A stretch of DNA of 64,000 bases from Rhizobium oryziradicis (GTDB taxonomy: Bacteria > Pseudomonadota > Alphaproteobacteria > Rhizobiales > Rhizobiaceae), in the NCBI RefSeq assembly GCF_001939045.1, contig NZ_MKIM01000033.1, positions 62,001 to 126,000 on the forward strand, in the 5' to 3' direction. Of the stretch, positions 1 through 8,571 are shown piece after piece (positions within the stretch are counted from its first letter, which is position 1; each line of letters opens with the position of its first letter). The translations under genes were made by a program, and so were the position numbers. Under the pieces are notes generated by a model. It worked only from the letters and a program-made list of their open reading frames with translations, did not search any database and was not told the DNA's origin.

Positions 1-142
1 TTCGCAGCAGCGTGGATTTTCCACAGCCGGATGGGCCTACCAGCACCACGAATTCGCCGTCGTTCACCGCCAGATCAATTCCGTGGAGAATAGGGTGGGC
101 TCCATATTGCTTGACCACGCTCTGCAGCGTTAGACCTGCCAT
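1..142 (-). CDS. Sugar ABC transporter ATP-binding protein (UgpC/MalK type), N-terminal fragment
   Basis: Only the first 47 codons are inside the window; the gene continues beyond base 1. The translation starts MAGLTLQSVVKQYG and reaches the Walker A motif GPSGCGKST near residues 37-45, the usual position for UgpC/MalK-type importer ATPases. It should hydrolyse ATP on the inner face of the membrane for the sugar permeases encoded divergently from 1681. The ATG at 142-140 was chosen because it directly precedes the typical N-terminal strand of the fold. The C-terminal TOBE domain cannot be seen, so the exact subfamily is open. Confidence 0.85.
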   Translation of the reverse strand, partial: MAGLTLQSVVKQYGAHPILHGIDLAVNDGEFVVLVGPSGCGKSTLLR

Positions 143-442
143 TGTCTCTTCCCTTTGCTTGGTTGCTTCACGCAGGCTATAAGGCGCGAACACAATTCAT
201 AAGCTCACTCTGCGTATTTCGTCATAGTTCGTCAAGGTGCCGAACATAAAATTCGACAAACAGGCGTTTCTTGGTGGTGATGAGGGAATGCGCGCTTGAC
301 ACTTTGTTTTTCTCATATTTAATTCGTCTTGGTAACGAACAAATTCGAGCTGCATTGAATTCCACCAGAGGTAGCTCGCCGCACACTTTTCGTGAAGCAT
401 GGTTCATCAGGGGCAGGAGTCCTTGGAAAAAAGGGGAATGTG
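143..442. promoter_or_regulatory. Divergent control region of the sugar ABC transporter
   Basis: This 300-base gap separates the leftward ATPase from the rightward binding protein. A sigma-70-like promoter for the rightward operon can be read: TTGACA at 296-301, a 17-base gap and TTAATT at 319-324. Two TTCG-N9-CGAA inverted repeats lie at 228-244 and 323-339; the second overlaps the -10. Such repeats resemble operators of ROK-family repressors, and a third copy precedes the ROK gene at 4877-4893. Binding by that regulator is inferred. Confidence 0.5.
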
Positions 443-1684
443 ATGAATATTTTGAAGTGGATGGGCAGCGCCGCATTGGCGGTCACGGTCATGGTGTCAA
501 CAGCGTCGGCAGCCCAGCTCAAGGTTCTGTGGTATATTGACGACGATGCACAGGAAGCGGTGGTTCGCAGCCTTTTGGACGAATATACAGCCGCCCATCC
601 TGAAACGACCTTCGATCTCCAGATCACGCCTTACAGCGGTATGATTCAGAAGTTTCAGCAATTTGCGGCGTCTGGCATTATGCCCGATGTTGCGCTGACA
701 TCCTCGATGGAACCAATTATTCGCCCATTCCTCGCTGACTTCAATAAAGAGATTGGCCCTGAGTGGATCAACGATTTCGTCAAAGGCTGGGCCGATGGCG
801 CGCGCCTTGGTGACAAGGTTATTGCAGCCCCGCTTGATGTGACTTCCACCGGCATGTTCTTCAACACAGATGCCTTCAAAAAAGCCGGTGTGGAAATTCC
901 GTCTCAGGAAAAGGGCTGGACCTGGGAAGAGATGGTTCCCAAGCTGAAGCAGGTGGCTGAAAAATCAGGCACGCGCTATCCTCTGGTTTGGGATGTCTCG
1001 GCCAGTCGCTGGATTGTGCATCAATTCCAGTACGGCAATCACATTTTCTCGGAAAAAGCCCCTGTCAAGGTGGTGATGGACGATGCCAAGTGGACCAAGT
1101 CTCTGGATGATTTCATTGCCATGAGCAAGGATGCCATGCCGCCCGGTCTGTGGAGCGGCGCAAGCTCGGATAATCCAAAAGAGCTGTTCATGGGCGGTCA
1201 GGCTGTTGCCTACATGTCTGGCAGCTGGCAGATTCCAACTCTGGCTGAAAAGGCCAGCTTCAAATGGCAGGCAGGCCCCACGCCTTCGGGCACGGTTCGC
1301 TCTTCCATTTATGGCGGCGACTATCTGGTGGCCTTCAACACCAGCCCCAACCTGAAAGAATCGATCTCCTTCATCAAGTGGATGACGGGACCAAAAGCAC
1401 AGGCTGAATTTGCCAAGAAAATGGGCGTTATTCCCGCCAATTTGAAGGCTGACACCGTGGACTACGGCAACACCATGGCGTCTGACGCGGTCAAGACCAT
1501 GCAGGGCGAGCTGAACGCAAGCCCGGTCTATGCCGCCACTGACCAAGCCTGGCCGCAGATGCAGTCCGTTTGGGGTCCAATGAAGGCAGCCGTGTCGCAA
1601 GCCGTGGCTGGCCAGATCACCTCCGCAGAGGCGATTGCGCAGATCCACAAAGCCGCAACCGACGCAGTTGAGGCCCAGCAGTGA
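443..1684 (+). CDS. Sugar ABC transporter substrate-binding protein
   Basis: A 413-residue periplasmic solute-binding protein of the extracellular family 1 (maltose/glycerol-phosphate-binding) type. Residues 1-23 form a signal peptide with an ASA-A cleavage site, followed by the mature start QLKVLWY. The C-terminal half has the hinge and lobe pattern of the family, including FMGGQAVAYMSGSWQ, which matches the usual segment where a Trp stacks on the sugar. The start at 443 is preferred because AGGGGA lies five bases upstream; an upstream start at 392 would add 17 residues before the signal peptide. First gene of an operon with the two permeases. The sugar cannot be assigned. Confidence 0.9.
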   Translation: MNILKWMGSAALAVTVMVSTASAAQLKVLWYIDDDAQEAVVRSLLDEYTAAHPETTFDLQITPYSGMIQKFQQFAASGIMPDVALTSSMEPIIRPFLADFNKEIGPEWINDFVKGWADGARLGDKVIAAPLDVTSTGMFFNTDAFKKAGVEIPSQEKGWTWEEMVPKLKQVAEKSGTRYPLVWDVSASRWIVHQFQYGNHIFSEKAPVKVVMDDAKWTKSLDDFIAMSKDAMPPGLWSGASSDNPKELFMGGQAVAYMSGSWQIPTLAEKASFKWQAGPTPSGTVRSSIYGGDYLVAFNTSPNLKESISFIKWMTGPKAQAEFAKKMGVIPANLKADTVDYGNTMASDAVKTMQGELNASPVYAATDQAWPQMQSVWGPMKAAVSQAVAGQITSAEAIAQIHKAATDAVEAQQ

Positions 1685-2625
1685 GCGCTCATCTCACACC
1701 AACGAAGACGGCGGCCACTCGGCCGTCGTTTTTCCAGTGGCGGACGTTGCGGCGGTTGTCGTGGCCTTACTTCCTGATCCTGCCAACCATGGCGCTGATC
1801 GTGGCTTTTTCCCTCTATCCGCTGGTGCAGGGCTTTTATATGTCCTTGTTCAAGCGCGGTGTGGTGGTGTTGCCGCAGGTGCCGCAAACACTGCCGCAAT
1901 ATGTGGGCTTTGATAATTTCATTCACCTGCTCGACAATGCCGATTTCAGGGTCACATTGCTGAAAACGGTCGGTTTCGTGGTCGTTGCCGTTCCGCTGAA
2001 TATTATCCTGTCGCTGTCTCTCGCCATTCTTTTGCAACCGCAGACCCGGCTGTTTGCCTTTGCCCGCACGGTGGTTTTCTTCCCGTCCATGATCAGCTTG
2101 CTGATTATTGGCATCACCTGGCGCTGGCTGTTCGGTTTGAACAACGGCTTGGTCAATTATCTGCTCTCTCTGGTCAGCATCGCGCCGGTGCCGTGGCTTG
2201 AGCAGGATACCATGGCGCAGATTGCCGTGGTTGTCGCTTGGGTCTGGTGGCAGGCGGGCGTCAATATGATGATCTTTTTGTCGGGCCTGACGGCGATTTC
2301 GCCGGATTATTACGAGGCAGCCTCGATTGATCGCACCAGCAAATGGCGACAATTTACCCATATTACCCTTCCGCTTTTGCGGCCGACATTGGCTGTTGTG
2401 CTGGTGCTGTCGTCCATCGAGGCCTTCAAAGTCTATGAACTGGTTGTGTCACTGACGGGCGGTGGTCCGGGCAAGGCAACGGTTTATCTGATCCAGACGA
2501 TTTATGACACAGCGTTCCAGATGCCGATGAAAGCGGGCGTTGCCGCGGCCCAGTCTGTGGTTCTGTTCTGCGTTTTGATGGTGTTGGCCATCATTCAGCT
2601 GCGCGTTGCAAGGAGTGCAAAATGA
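1681..2625 (+). CDS. Sugar ABC transporter permease (MalF/UgpA family)
   Basis: A 314-residue inner-membrane permease with about six hydrophobic helices after a cytoplasmic N-terminus. The EAA loop that docks to the ATPase reads EAASIDRTSKWRQFTHITLP, near residues 211-230. The GTG start overlaps the stop of the binding-protein gene (GTGA), implying translational coupling. It should form a heterodimeric channel with the product of the next gene. A MalF-like large periplasmic loop is absent, so it is closer to the UgpA/LacF type. Confidence 0.9.
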   Translation: MSAHLTPTKTAATRPSFFQWRTLRRLSWPYFLILPTMALIVAFSLYPLVQGFYMSLFKRGVVVLPQVPQTLPQYVGFDNFIHLLDNADFRVTLLKTVGFVVVAVPLNIILSLSLAILLQPQTRLFAFARTVVFFPSMISLLIIGITWRWLFGLNNGLVNYLLSLVSIAPVPWLEQDTMAQIAVVVAWVWWQAGVNMMIFLSGLTAISPDYYEAASIDRTSKWRQFTHITLPLLRPTLAVVLVLSSIEAFKVYELVVSLTGGGPGKATVYLIQTIYDTAFQMPMKAGVAAAQSVVLFCVLMVLAIIQLRVARSAK

Positions 2626-3440
2626 AGAATCCTTATTCGCCTACGCGGTTGGTCCTTCTGGCACTTGTTCTGGTGGTTTTCATGCTGCCGCCCATCTGGC
2701 TGTTTTTGTCTGCGCTCAAGCCGCAGGCAGAGATTTTTCAGTGGCCGCCGACGCTGTTTCCAGAGCATCCAACGCTGGTGAACTTTATCAACACCATGTC
2801 AAAGGCGCGGTTTTTCACCTTCTTTAAAAACTCGGCCATTGTTTCGGTGCTGTCCGCTCTACTGTCTGTCACCATCAGCGTCATGGCAGGCTATGCGCTG
2901 GCCAAATTCCGCTTCAAGGGCGACACGATTTTCTTTTTGTTGATCATGTCATCCCTGATGGTGCCGTTGCAGATCATTTTAATCCCGGTGTTTCTGGTTT
3001 TGAAGGATCTGGGCATGCTGGATACGCTAGCGGGCGTTATCATTGCTCCTGCGGCCACGCCAACCGGCGTGTTCCTGATGCGGCAATATATTCTCAACAT
3101 TCCCGACAGCCTGCTTGAGGCGGCGCGGTTGGAAAAGACACCGGAATGGCGGATTTTGTGGCGCATTATCGTGCCGCTATCGCTTCCTGCTATCGGCACG
3201 CTTTTGGCCTTCAATCTCGTCTGGCGCTGGAATGACTATCTCTGGCCGTTCCTGATCATTACCAATCAGGACCAATGGACCTTACAATTAGCGATTGCCA
3301 ACTCCATTGGCCGCTTTGGCATCGATTGGCCAAAGCTGTTGTCGATGTCGGTTTTGTCGGTTCTGCCGGTTCTGGTGGTGTTCACCGCTTTGCAGCGCTT
3401 GATGATGGGCGGCATTATGGCGGGTGCTACCAAGGAATAA
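2622..3440 (+). CDS. Sugar ABC transporter permease (MalG/UgpE family)
   Basis: A 272-residue second permease with six predicted membrane helices; its start overlaps the previous stop (ATGA). The EAA motif EAARLEKTPEWRILWRIIVP lies near residues 166-185. It completes the importer: binding protein, two permeases, and the ATPase encoded divergently at the window edge. The operon ends in a RIME-like element and a terminator before the convergent ROK gene. Confidence 0.9.
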   Translation: MKNPYSPTRLVLLALVLVVFMLPPIWLFLSALKPQAEIFQWPPTLFPEHPTLVNFINTMSKARFFTFFKNSAIVSVLSALLSVTISVMAGYALAKFRFKGDTIFFLLIMSSLMVPLQIILIPVFLVLKDLGMLDTLAGVIIAPAATPTGVFLMRQYILNIPDSLLEAARLEKTPEWRILWRIIVPLSLPAIGTLLAFNLVWRWNDYLWPFLIITNQDQWTLQLAIANSIGRFGIDWPKLLSMSVLSVLPVLVVFTALQRLMMGGIMAGATKE

Positions 3441-3452
3441 TCGAAATCACTC

Positions 3453-3532
3453 CTACAGCGGCGCGCGCCAAATGTGGCGCACAAAGGACGCTGTAGCGCT
3501 TTAAATCGATTCCGATTTAAGGAATTATGCAG
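3453..3532. repeat. RIME-like intergenic palindromic element, copy 1
   Basis: Two successive palindromes: an outer pair CTACAGCG (3453-3460) / CGCTGTAG (3489-3496) enclosing GCGCCA/TGGCGC, then TTAAATCG-ATTC-CGATTTAA (3501-3520) followed by GGAATTATGC. The second palindrome and its flank recur identically for 30 bases at 48172-48201, and a relative of the first palindrome occurs at 60494-60531. The arrangement resembles the Rhizobium-specific intergenic mosaic elements known from rhizobial genomes. Confidence 0.65.
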
Positions 3533-3540
3533 TAGACGGA

Positions 3541-3576
3541 AACACCCGCAGATGATGCGTCATCTGCGGGTGTTTT
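3541..3576. terminator. Bidirectional rho-independent terminator
   Basis: A perfect 15-bp stem (AACACCCGCAGATGA, 3541-3555, pairing with 3560-3574) with loop TGCG and T-runs on both strands. It lies between the rightward sugar transporter operon and the leftward ROK gene. Confidence 0.85.
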
Positions 3577-3588
3577 CGTTTCCAATCT

Positions 3589-4785
3589 TTATTGTGTTGA
3601 GATGGGCAGGCGCATTTCGCTTGGCAGATCCTGCGGCGAAAACAGGGCGTTGTGCACCTGATTGAGCGCGATTGCGACAGCGCCCATCAACGTCGAGCGC
3701 GACGCCAAAGCACTTGCCTGAACCACAATGGCGCGCCGCGTGCAGGCTGGCAGGGCCTCTTGAATAAACTGCACCATCAGCGGATGCCTGCCGACATTCC
3801 CGCCCAGAATAACCTTTTGCGGGTCAAGAATGGCATCAACAGAGATGATCAGCAACGCACTGAGCCTTGCGGTTTCGCGCACGGTTGCCAAGGCATTTTC
3901 TTCGCCTTGCTCGGCCCGAAGCAGAATGTCCCGCGCCGTAAGCGTGGCAGTGCTGTCGCCATAGCGTTCAACAATGCCCCGCGCACTGATGGCGCATTCC
4001 AAAGCGCCGCGCTCCAGACTCTCGAGCTGGTAGGGATCGGCACCAAAAGGCAGATAGGATATTTCACCCGCAGCCCCCTTTGCGCCGCGCATCAGTTTGC
4101 CATTGACCAAGGTGCCCAGACCAATGCCGGTGCCCAGCGAAATCAGCGCAACCGAATCCAGCCCCACGCCGCTGCCCTTCCAGCTTTCGCCAATCACCGC
4201 CGCATTGACATCGTTCTCGATCACAACATCACAGCGCAAAAGCTCTTGCAGCTTTTTCACCACATCCATGCTGGCAATTTCCGACATGTTGGGCGCAAGC
4301 GAGAGGGTTCCGGTTTCTGGATCAACAACGCCGGGCGTGGCAACGGCGGCCAGCAAAATCTTGCTGCGGGCAATCCTCGCCTTTTTGAGGCAACTGTCCA
4401 CGAGATCACTGACGTGTTGCAGCAAGGCTTCGCCCGAGCGGCCATCGCATCCGGTTTCAATCTCTTCAACGATCGTGCCGACAATATCGACAATGGCGAT
4501 GCGGATGGTGTTGGCTCCCAGATCAATGCCGATGACGCAACCGGCGTCTGGCACCACTTCATAGGTCACGGCGCTGCGCCCGACCTTGCCAGACACCACA
4601 CCTTTCGCTCGCACCCAGCCGGATTCTTCCAATGTGCGGATCACTTCCGACATTGTTTGCTTTGACAATCCGGTCTTTTTGGCCAAGTCCGCGCGCGAGG
4701 TTGAGCCCTCGTGCAATAGAATTTCCATGGCGGCACGCACAGAAATCTGGCGAAGCATGGGCGGCGTGCTGGTCCGGATGTTCAT
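3589..4785 (-). CDS. ROK family transcriptional regulator
   Basis: 398 residues. A winged helix-turn-helix occupies about residues 10-65 (TSRADLAKKTGLSKQTMSEV), followed by a ROK sugar-kinase-like domain with the phosphate-binding motif GIDLGANTIRIAIVD, the ENDVNAA segment and the glycine-rich stretch near LISLGTGIGLG. The zinc-binding CxCGxxGC signature usual in ROK proteins is missing; the corresponding region reads GAAGEISYLPFGADPYQLES. It probably represses the neighbouring sugar ABC operon and is relieved by a sugar ligand, which is inferred from convergent position and from shared TTCG-N9-CGAA sites upstream of both. Confidence 0.88.
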   Translation of the reverse strand: MNIRTSTPPMLRQISVRAAMEILLHEGSTSRADLAKKTGLSKQTMSEVIRTLEESGWVRAKGVVSGKVGRSAVTYEVVPDAGCVIGIDLGANTIRIAIVDIVGTIVEEIETGCDGRSGEALLQHVSDLVDSCLKKARIARSKILLAAVATPGVVDPETGTLSLAPNMSEIASMDVVKKLQELLRCDVVIENDVNAAVIGESWKGSGVGLDSVALISLGTGIGLGTLVNGKLMRGAKGAAGEISYLPFGADPYQLESLERGALECAISARGIVERYGDSTATLTARDILLRAEQGEENALATVRETARLSALLIISVDAILDPQKVILGGNVGRHPLMVQFIQEALPACTRRAIVVQASALASRSTLMGAVAIALNQVHNALFSPQDLPSEMRLPISTQ

Positions 4786-5229
4786 GCGTTTGGACTCTCC
4801 ATTGCGTCAGGTGCTGCGATTGGTCGTGATTCTTATGTTTTAAAATATCGCATGCGCACCATGCTGCTGCAAACCATTCGTTCGACTGGCGAATTATTTG
4901 CTGGGCGAAAAATGCCGCATGCGGTCTTGGCAAACGCCGCCATGAAGGACTTGGAACATTGGTGGAGGCAGGCCGTTACCTTCCTGCTTGATCAATGTGT
5001 CGGACGTTTCGTTTGATACACGCGCGCCCCAGAGGTGCGGATGGCTTTTACAGCTATGAGTGGATTGATCAGGGTCAAGATCGTCTGCGCGGCACGGGAC
5101 TAACATCAAGCTGTGTCCTGCATTGGTTGGATCGGTTCCGGCACAATGCTCGAAGGCCGCGAAGAGCGGCGCATATATGCGCGGCCTTTGGCGAGCGTGA
5201 CCACGAGTTAAAAAGCAAAGGACTATTCA
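4786..5229. promoter_or_regulatory. Divergent intergenic region with operator-like palindromes
   Basis: No convincing gene is seen in these 444 bases. A TTCG-N9-CGAA repeat at 4877-4893 lies about 90 bases upstream of the ROK gene. Nearer the aldehyde dehydrogenase, a perfect 14-bp palindrome GCGCATATATGCGC (5169-5182) sits inside a larger stem pairing 5153-5161 with 5180-5188, giving two mutually exclusive structures. A Shine-Dalgarno AAAGGA at 5217-5222 serves the gene at 5230. Confidence 0.45.
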
Positions 5230-6621
5230 ATGGCTTACGCAACAAGAAATCCTTACACGGGCGAACTCATCAAGAGCTTTCCTGAGGCAAGCGACCAGGA
5301 CGTGAAGGCAGCCATTCAAGCGGCTGACACGGCCTTTAAACACTGGCGCACAGTCAGCTTTGCTGAGCGCGCCAAAGTAATGCACGCTGCTGCCGAAATT
5401 TTGCGCCGCGATGTCGATGAATACGCAAAATTACTGACGCTGGAGATGGGCAAAGTTGTTGCTGAGGCGAAAGCCGAAGTACAGCTATCGGCTGATATTT
5501 TCGACTACTATGCCGTCAATGCCGAGCGCTTGCTTGCGGAAGAGCCTCTGCCGGTTGCCAATGTTTCGGAGGGCCGGGCCATGCTGGTCCATGAGCCGCT
5601 TGGTGTGTTGTTGGCAATTGAGCCTTGGAACTTCCCTTATTATCAGATTGCCCGCATCATCGCGCCGCAACTGTCCGCTGGCAATACGATGCTGTTGAAA
5701 CACGCCTCCAACGTGCCACAATGCGCTGCCGCTTTTGAAAAATTGATGTTGGAAGCGGGCGTGCCACAGGGCGGCTTTACCAATCTCTATGCCACCCGCG
5801 ATCATATTGAAATGATCCTCAATGATCCACGCGTCCATGGTGTAGCGCTGACCGGCTCGGAAGGGGCAGGGGCTGTTGTTGCGTCTCAGGCTGGCAAGGC
5901 GCTGAAGAAATCGACCCTGGAGCTGGGCGGAGCCGACGCATTTGTGGTGTTGGCGGATGCTGATCTGGAGAAAACGGTTAAATGGGGTGTGTTTGGTCGC
6001 CATTGGAATGGCGGGCAGGTCTGCGTCTCATCCAAGCGGATGATCATTGCTGATGAAATCTATGACGACTTCCTGACCAGCTACAAGACGGGTGTGGCCG
6101 GTCTGAAAGCGGGCGACCCCTTTGATCCAGAAACCACGCTGGCTCCGCTCTCATCGCAAAGTGCTGCGGATGAAGTGAAGCAAAAAATCCGCGAGGCGGT
6201 GGAGCTTGGCGCGACGGCTGTGGAAGTGGGGCCGCCCGTGCCCAATCAGGGTGCGTTCGTTCAGCCGACAATTTTGACAGACCTCGCGGACGACAACCCG
6301 GCCCGCCATTGGGAATTCTTCGGCCCGGTTTCCATGTTGTTTCGTGCCAAAGACGAGGCAGACGCCATCCGCATTGCCAATGATACGCCCTTTGGCCTTG
6401 GCGGGTCGGTGTTTACCCGCGATACCAAGCGCGGGGTCGAAGTGGCGCGCCAGATTGAGACCGGCATGGTGTTTATCAACCATCCCACCATGGTCAAAGC
6501 GGACTTGCCCTTTGGTGGTGTAAAGCGCTCTGGCTATGGTCGCGAATTGCTGGGCCTTGGCATTAAGGAATTCGTCAACACCAAGCTGATTGACGTGGTG
6601 GACATCGACGCACCATTCTAA
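5230..6621 (+). CDS. NAD(P)-dependent aldehyde dehydrogenase, succinate-semialdehyde dehydrogenase (Sad/YneI) type
   Basis: 463 residues spanning the whole aldehyde dehydrogenase fold: EPWNFPYYQ near residue 133, the general base Glu231 in LELGGADAF and the nucleophile Cys265 in GGQVCVSSK, 34 residues apart as expected. Length and the LELGG-x-DAF variant fit the short succinate-semialdehyde dehydrogenases such as E. coli Sad rather than GabD. It would oxidise succinic semialdehyde, or a similar short aldehyde acid, to the acid. It stands alone between the ROK region and the pca cluster, with its own terminator, so its pathway is unknown. Confidence 0.85.
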   Translation: MAYATRNPYTGELIKSFPEASDQDVKAAIQAADTAFKHWRTVSFAERAKVMHAAAEILRRDVDEYAKLLTLEMGKVVAEAKAEVQLSADIFDYYAVNAERLLAEEPLPVANVSEGRAMLVHEPLGVLLAIEPWNFPYYQIARIIAPQLSAGNTMLLKHASNVPQCAAAFEKLMLEAGVPQGGFTNLYATRDHIEMILNDPRVHGVALTGSEGAGAVVASQAGKALKKSTLELGGADAFVVLADADLEKTVKWGVFGRHWNGGQVCVSSKRMIIADEIYDDFLTSYKTGVAGLKAGDPFDPETTLAPLSSQSAADEVKQKIREAVELGATAVEVGPPVPNQGAFVQPTILTDLADDNPARHWEFFGPVSMLFRAKDEADAIRIANDTPFGLGGSVFTRDTKRGVEVARQIETGMVFINHPTMVKADLPFGGVKRSGYGRELLGLGIKEFVNTKLIDVVDIDAPF

Positions 6622-6626
6622 AATAA

Positions 6627-6660
6627 AACCCCGCGCAGTTTCAGGCTGCGCGGGGTTTTT
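6627..6660. terminator. Bidirectional terminator
   Basis: A 12-bp GC-rich stem (AACCCCGCGCAG pairing with CTGCGCGGGGTT) with a seven-base loop and flanking A and T runs. It separates the convergent aldehyde dehydrogenase and pcaF genes. Confidence 0.9.
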
Positions 6661-6665
6661 CAATA

Positions 6666-7871
6666 TTAGACGCGCTCCAGCGCAATGGCGATGCCTTGGC
6701 CAACGCCGATGCACATGGTGGAGAGCGAATAGCGCCCACCGGTGAGCGACAGCTCCAACGCCGCCGTGCCGGTAATGCGCGCACCGGACATGCCCAGTGG
6801 ATGGCCAAGGGCAATGGCACCACCGTTTTTGTTCACACGCGGATCGTCATCGGCAATGCCAAGCTGGCGCAGCGTGGCAAGGCCCTGCGAGGCAAAGGCT
6901 TCGTTCAACTCAATCACGTCAAACTGGTCTTGCGTCATGCCAAGGCGGGCCATCAATTTTTGGCTGGCAGGCGCTGGACCAATGCCCATTACCCGTGGCG
7001 GCACACCTGCCGTGGCACCACCCAGAACGCGGGCAATCGGCGTCAGGCCATATTTTTTCACAGCTGCTTCCGAGGCAATGATCAGGGCCGCCGCACCATC
7101 ATTGACGCCCGATGCATTGCCAGCCGTGACCGTGCCACCTTCTTTTTTGAAAGGCGTGCCCAGTTTCGCCAATGTCTCAAGCGTGGTGGCCCGGGGATGC
7201 TCATCCTTTTCAACGATGATCGGGTCGCCCTTGCGCTGGGGAATGATCACAGGGGTAATTTCCTGCGCCAAACGGCCATTTCCTTGTGCCTTTGATGCCT
7301 TGTCCTGACTGCGAACGGCGAAAGCATCCTGATCTTGCCGCGAGATTTTATAGTCCTCGGCAACGTTCTCGCCGGTTTCCGGCATGGAATCCACGCCATA
7401 CTGCTTTTTCATCAGCGGGTTAACGAAGCGCCAGCCAATGGTGGTGTCATAAATCTCGGCGCTGCGCGAAAAGGCACTTTCGGCCTTGGGCATCACAAAG
7501 GGTGCGCGGCTCATGCTTTCCACGCCGCCAGCAATCATCAACTCGGACTCGCCGGATTTGATGGCGCGGGCAGCGGCAATAATCGCATCCATGCCGGAGC
7601 CGCACAGCCGGTTGATGGTGGTGCCGGTGACAGAAACGGGCAGCCCGGCCAACAGCAGGGACATACGGGCAACATTGCGGTTGTCTTCGCCGGCCTGGTT
7701 GGCGCAGCCGAAAATCACATCGTCAATGGCTTCCCAATCCAGGCTCGGATGGCGGGCCATCAGCGCCTTGAGGGGTACGGCTCCCAGATCATCGGCGCGG
7801 ACCATGGCCAATGATCCGCCAAAGCGACCGATGGGGGTGCGGATATAATCGCAAATATAAGCGTCCGTCAT
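6666..7871 (-). CDS. pcaF: Beta-ketoadipyl-CoA thiolase PcaF
   Basis: 401 residues, the usual PcaF length. It cleaves 3-oxoadipyl-CoA with CoA into acetyl-CoA and succinyl-CoA, the last step of the beta-ketoadipate pathway. Thiolase residues are visible: acylated Cys90 in NRLCGSGMD, the His in ALGHPLGMSGAR and the second Cys in CIGVGQG near the C-terminus. The ATG at 7871 follows AAGGA and matches the family start; an upstream in-frame start at 7937 would run into pcaJ. Third gene of pcaI-pcaJ-pcaF, ten bases after pcaJ, and probably controlled by PcaR. Confidence 0.95.
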   Translation of the reverse strand: MTDAYICDYIRTPIGRFGGSLAMVRADDLGAVPLKALMARHPSLDWEAIDDVIFGCANQAGEDNRNVARMSLLLAGLPVSVTGTTINRLCGSGMDAIIAAARAIKSGESELMIAGGVESMSRAPFVMPKAESAFSRSAEIYDTTIGWRFVNPLMKKQYGVDSMPETGENVAEDYKISRQDQDAFAVRSQDKASKAQGNGRLAQEITPVIIPQRKGDPIIVEKDEHPRATTLETLAKLGTPFKKEGGTVTAGNASGVNDGAAALIIASEAAVKKYGLTPIARVLGGATAGVPPRVMGIGPAPASQKLMARLGMTQDQFDVIELNEAFASQGLATLRQLGIADDDPRVNKNGGAIALGHPLGMSGARITGTAALELSLTGGRYSLSTMCIGVGQGIAIALERV

Positions 7872-7881
7872 GATCTTGTCC

Positions 7882-8571
7882 TTAAAGCTGCGGCACGACG
7901 AGATCGGCCACCGGGCCATCTGTGTGCAGGGGCGCACCGGTCATTGCTTGCAATTCGTCCATGGTCATCGCGGCCAGTTTTTCGCACACCACAAACCGGC
8001 CGCCCTTGATGTCAATCACCGCATGGCTGGTGTAGACGCGGGTAATGCAGCCAACACCCGTGAGCGGGAAGGTGCATTTATCGAGCAGCTTGAACTCACC
8101 CTTCTTGCTCACATGCTCGGTGATGACAAAAACCTGCTTTGCGCCATGCACCAGATCCATAGCCCCACCGACGGCAGGCACGCCCTTGCTGCCAACCCGC
8201 CAATTGGCGAGATCACCATTTTGCGCCACCTGATAGGCACCCAGAATGGCCACATCGAGATGGCCGCCGCGCACCATGGCAAAGCTGTCAGCGTGGTGGA
8301 AGAAGGCAGCGCCGGGCTTGAGTGTTACCGCTTTTTTGCCAGCGTTGATCAAATCCCAGTCTTCTTCGCCTTCTTTTGGCGCTTCACCGAAATTTAAAAT
8401 GCCGTTTTCGGTGTGAAAAATCGCCTGCCGCCCCGGTGGCTGGTATTGTGCCACCATTTCGGGAAAGCCAATGCCGAGGTTCACGTAAGCGCCATCGGCA
8501 ATGTCTTGGGCTGCACGCCAGGCAATCTGTGCGTTGGAAAGCTTGATGTCTTCGCGGGTATCTATTGTCAT
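7882..8571 (-). CDS. pcaJ: 3-oxoadipate CoA-transferase subunit B PcaJ
   Basis: 229 residues. With PcaI it transfers CoA from succinyl-CoA to 3-oxoadipate. The ENG motif holding the glutamate that forms the CoA thioester is present in HTENGILNFGE, near residue 55. The start overlaps the pcaI stop (ATGA), as is usual for the two subunits. Location next to pcaF and pcaR argues for a beta-ketoadipate role rather than ketone-body metabolism. Confidence 0.93.
   Translation of the reverse strand: MTIDTREDIKLSNAQIAWRAAQDIADGAYVNLGIGFPEMVAQYQPPGRQAIFHTENGILNFGEAPKEGEEDWDLINAGKKAVTLKPGAAFFHHADSFAMVRGGHLDVAILGAYQVAQNGDLANWRVGSKGVPAVGGAMDLVHGAKQVFVITEHVSKKGEFKLLDKCTFPLTGVGCITRVYTSHAVIDIKGGRFVVCEKLAAMTMDELQAMTGAPLHTDGPVADLVVPQL

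Noticed and set aside
4995..5285. Open frame of 96 codons before the aldehyde dehydrogenase
   Set aside because: It overlaps the well-supported gene at 5230, has no ribosome site, and its translation shows no domain or consistent composition.
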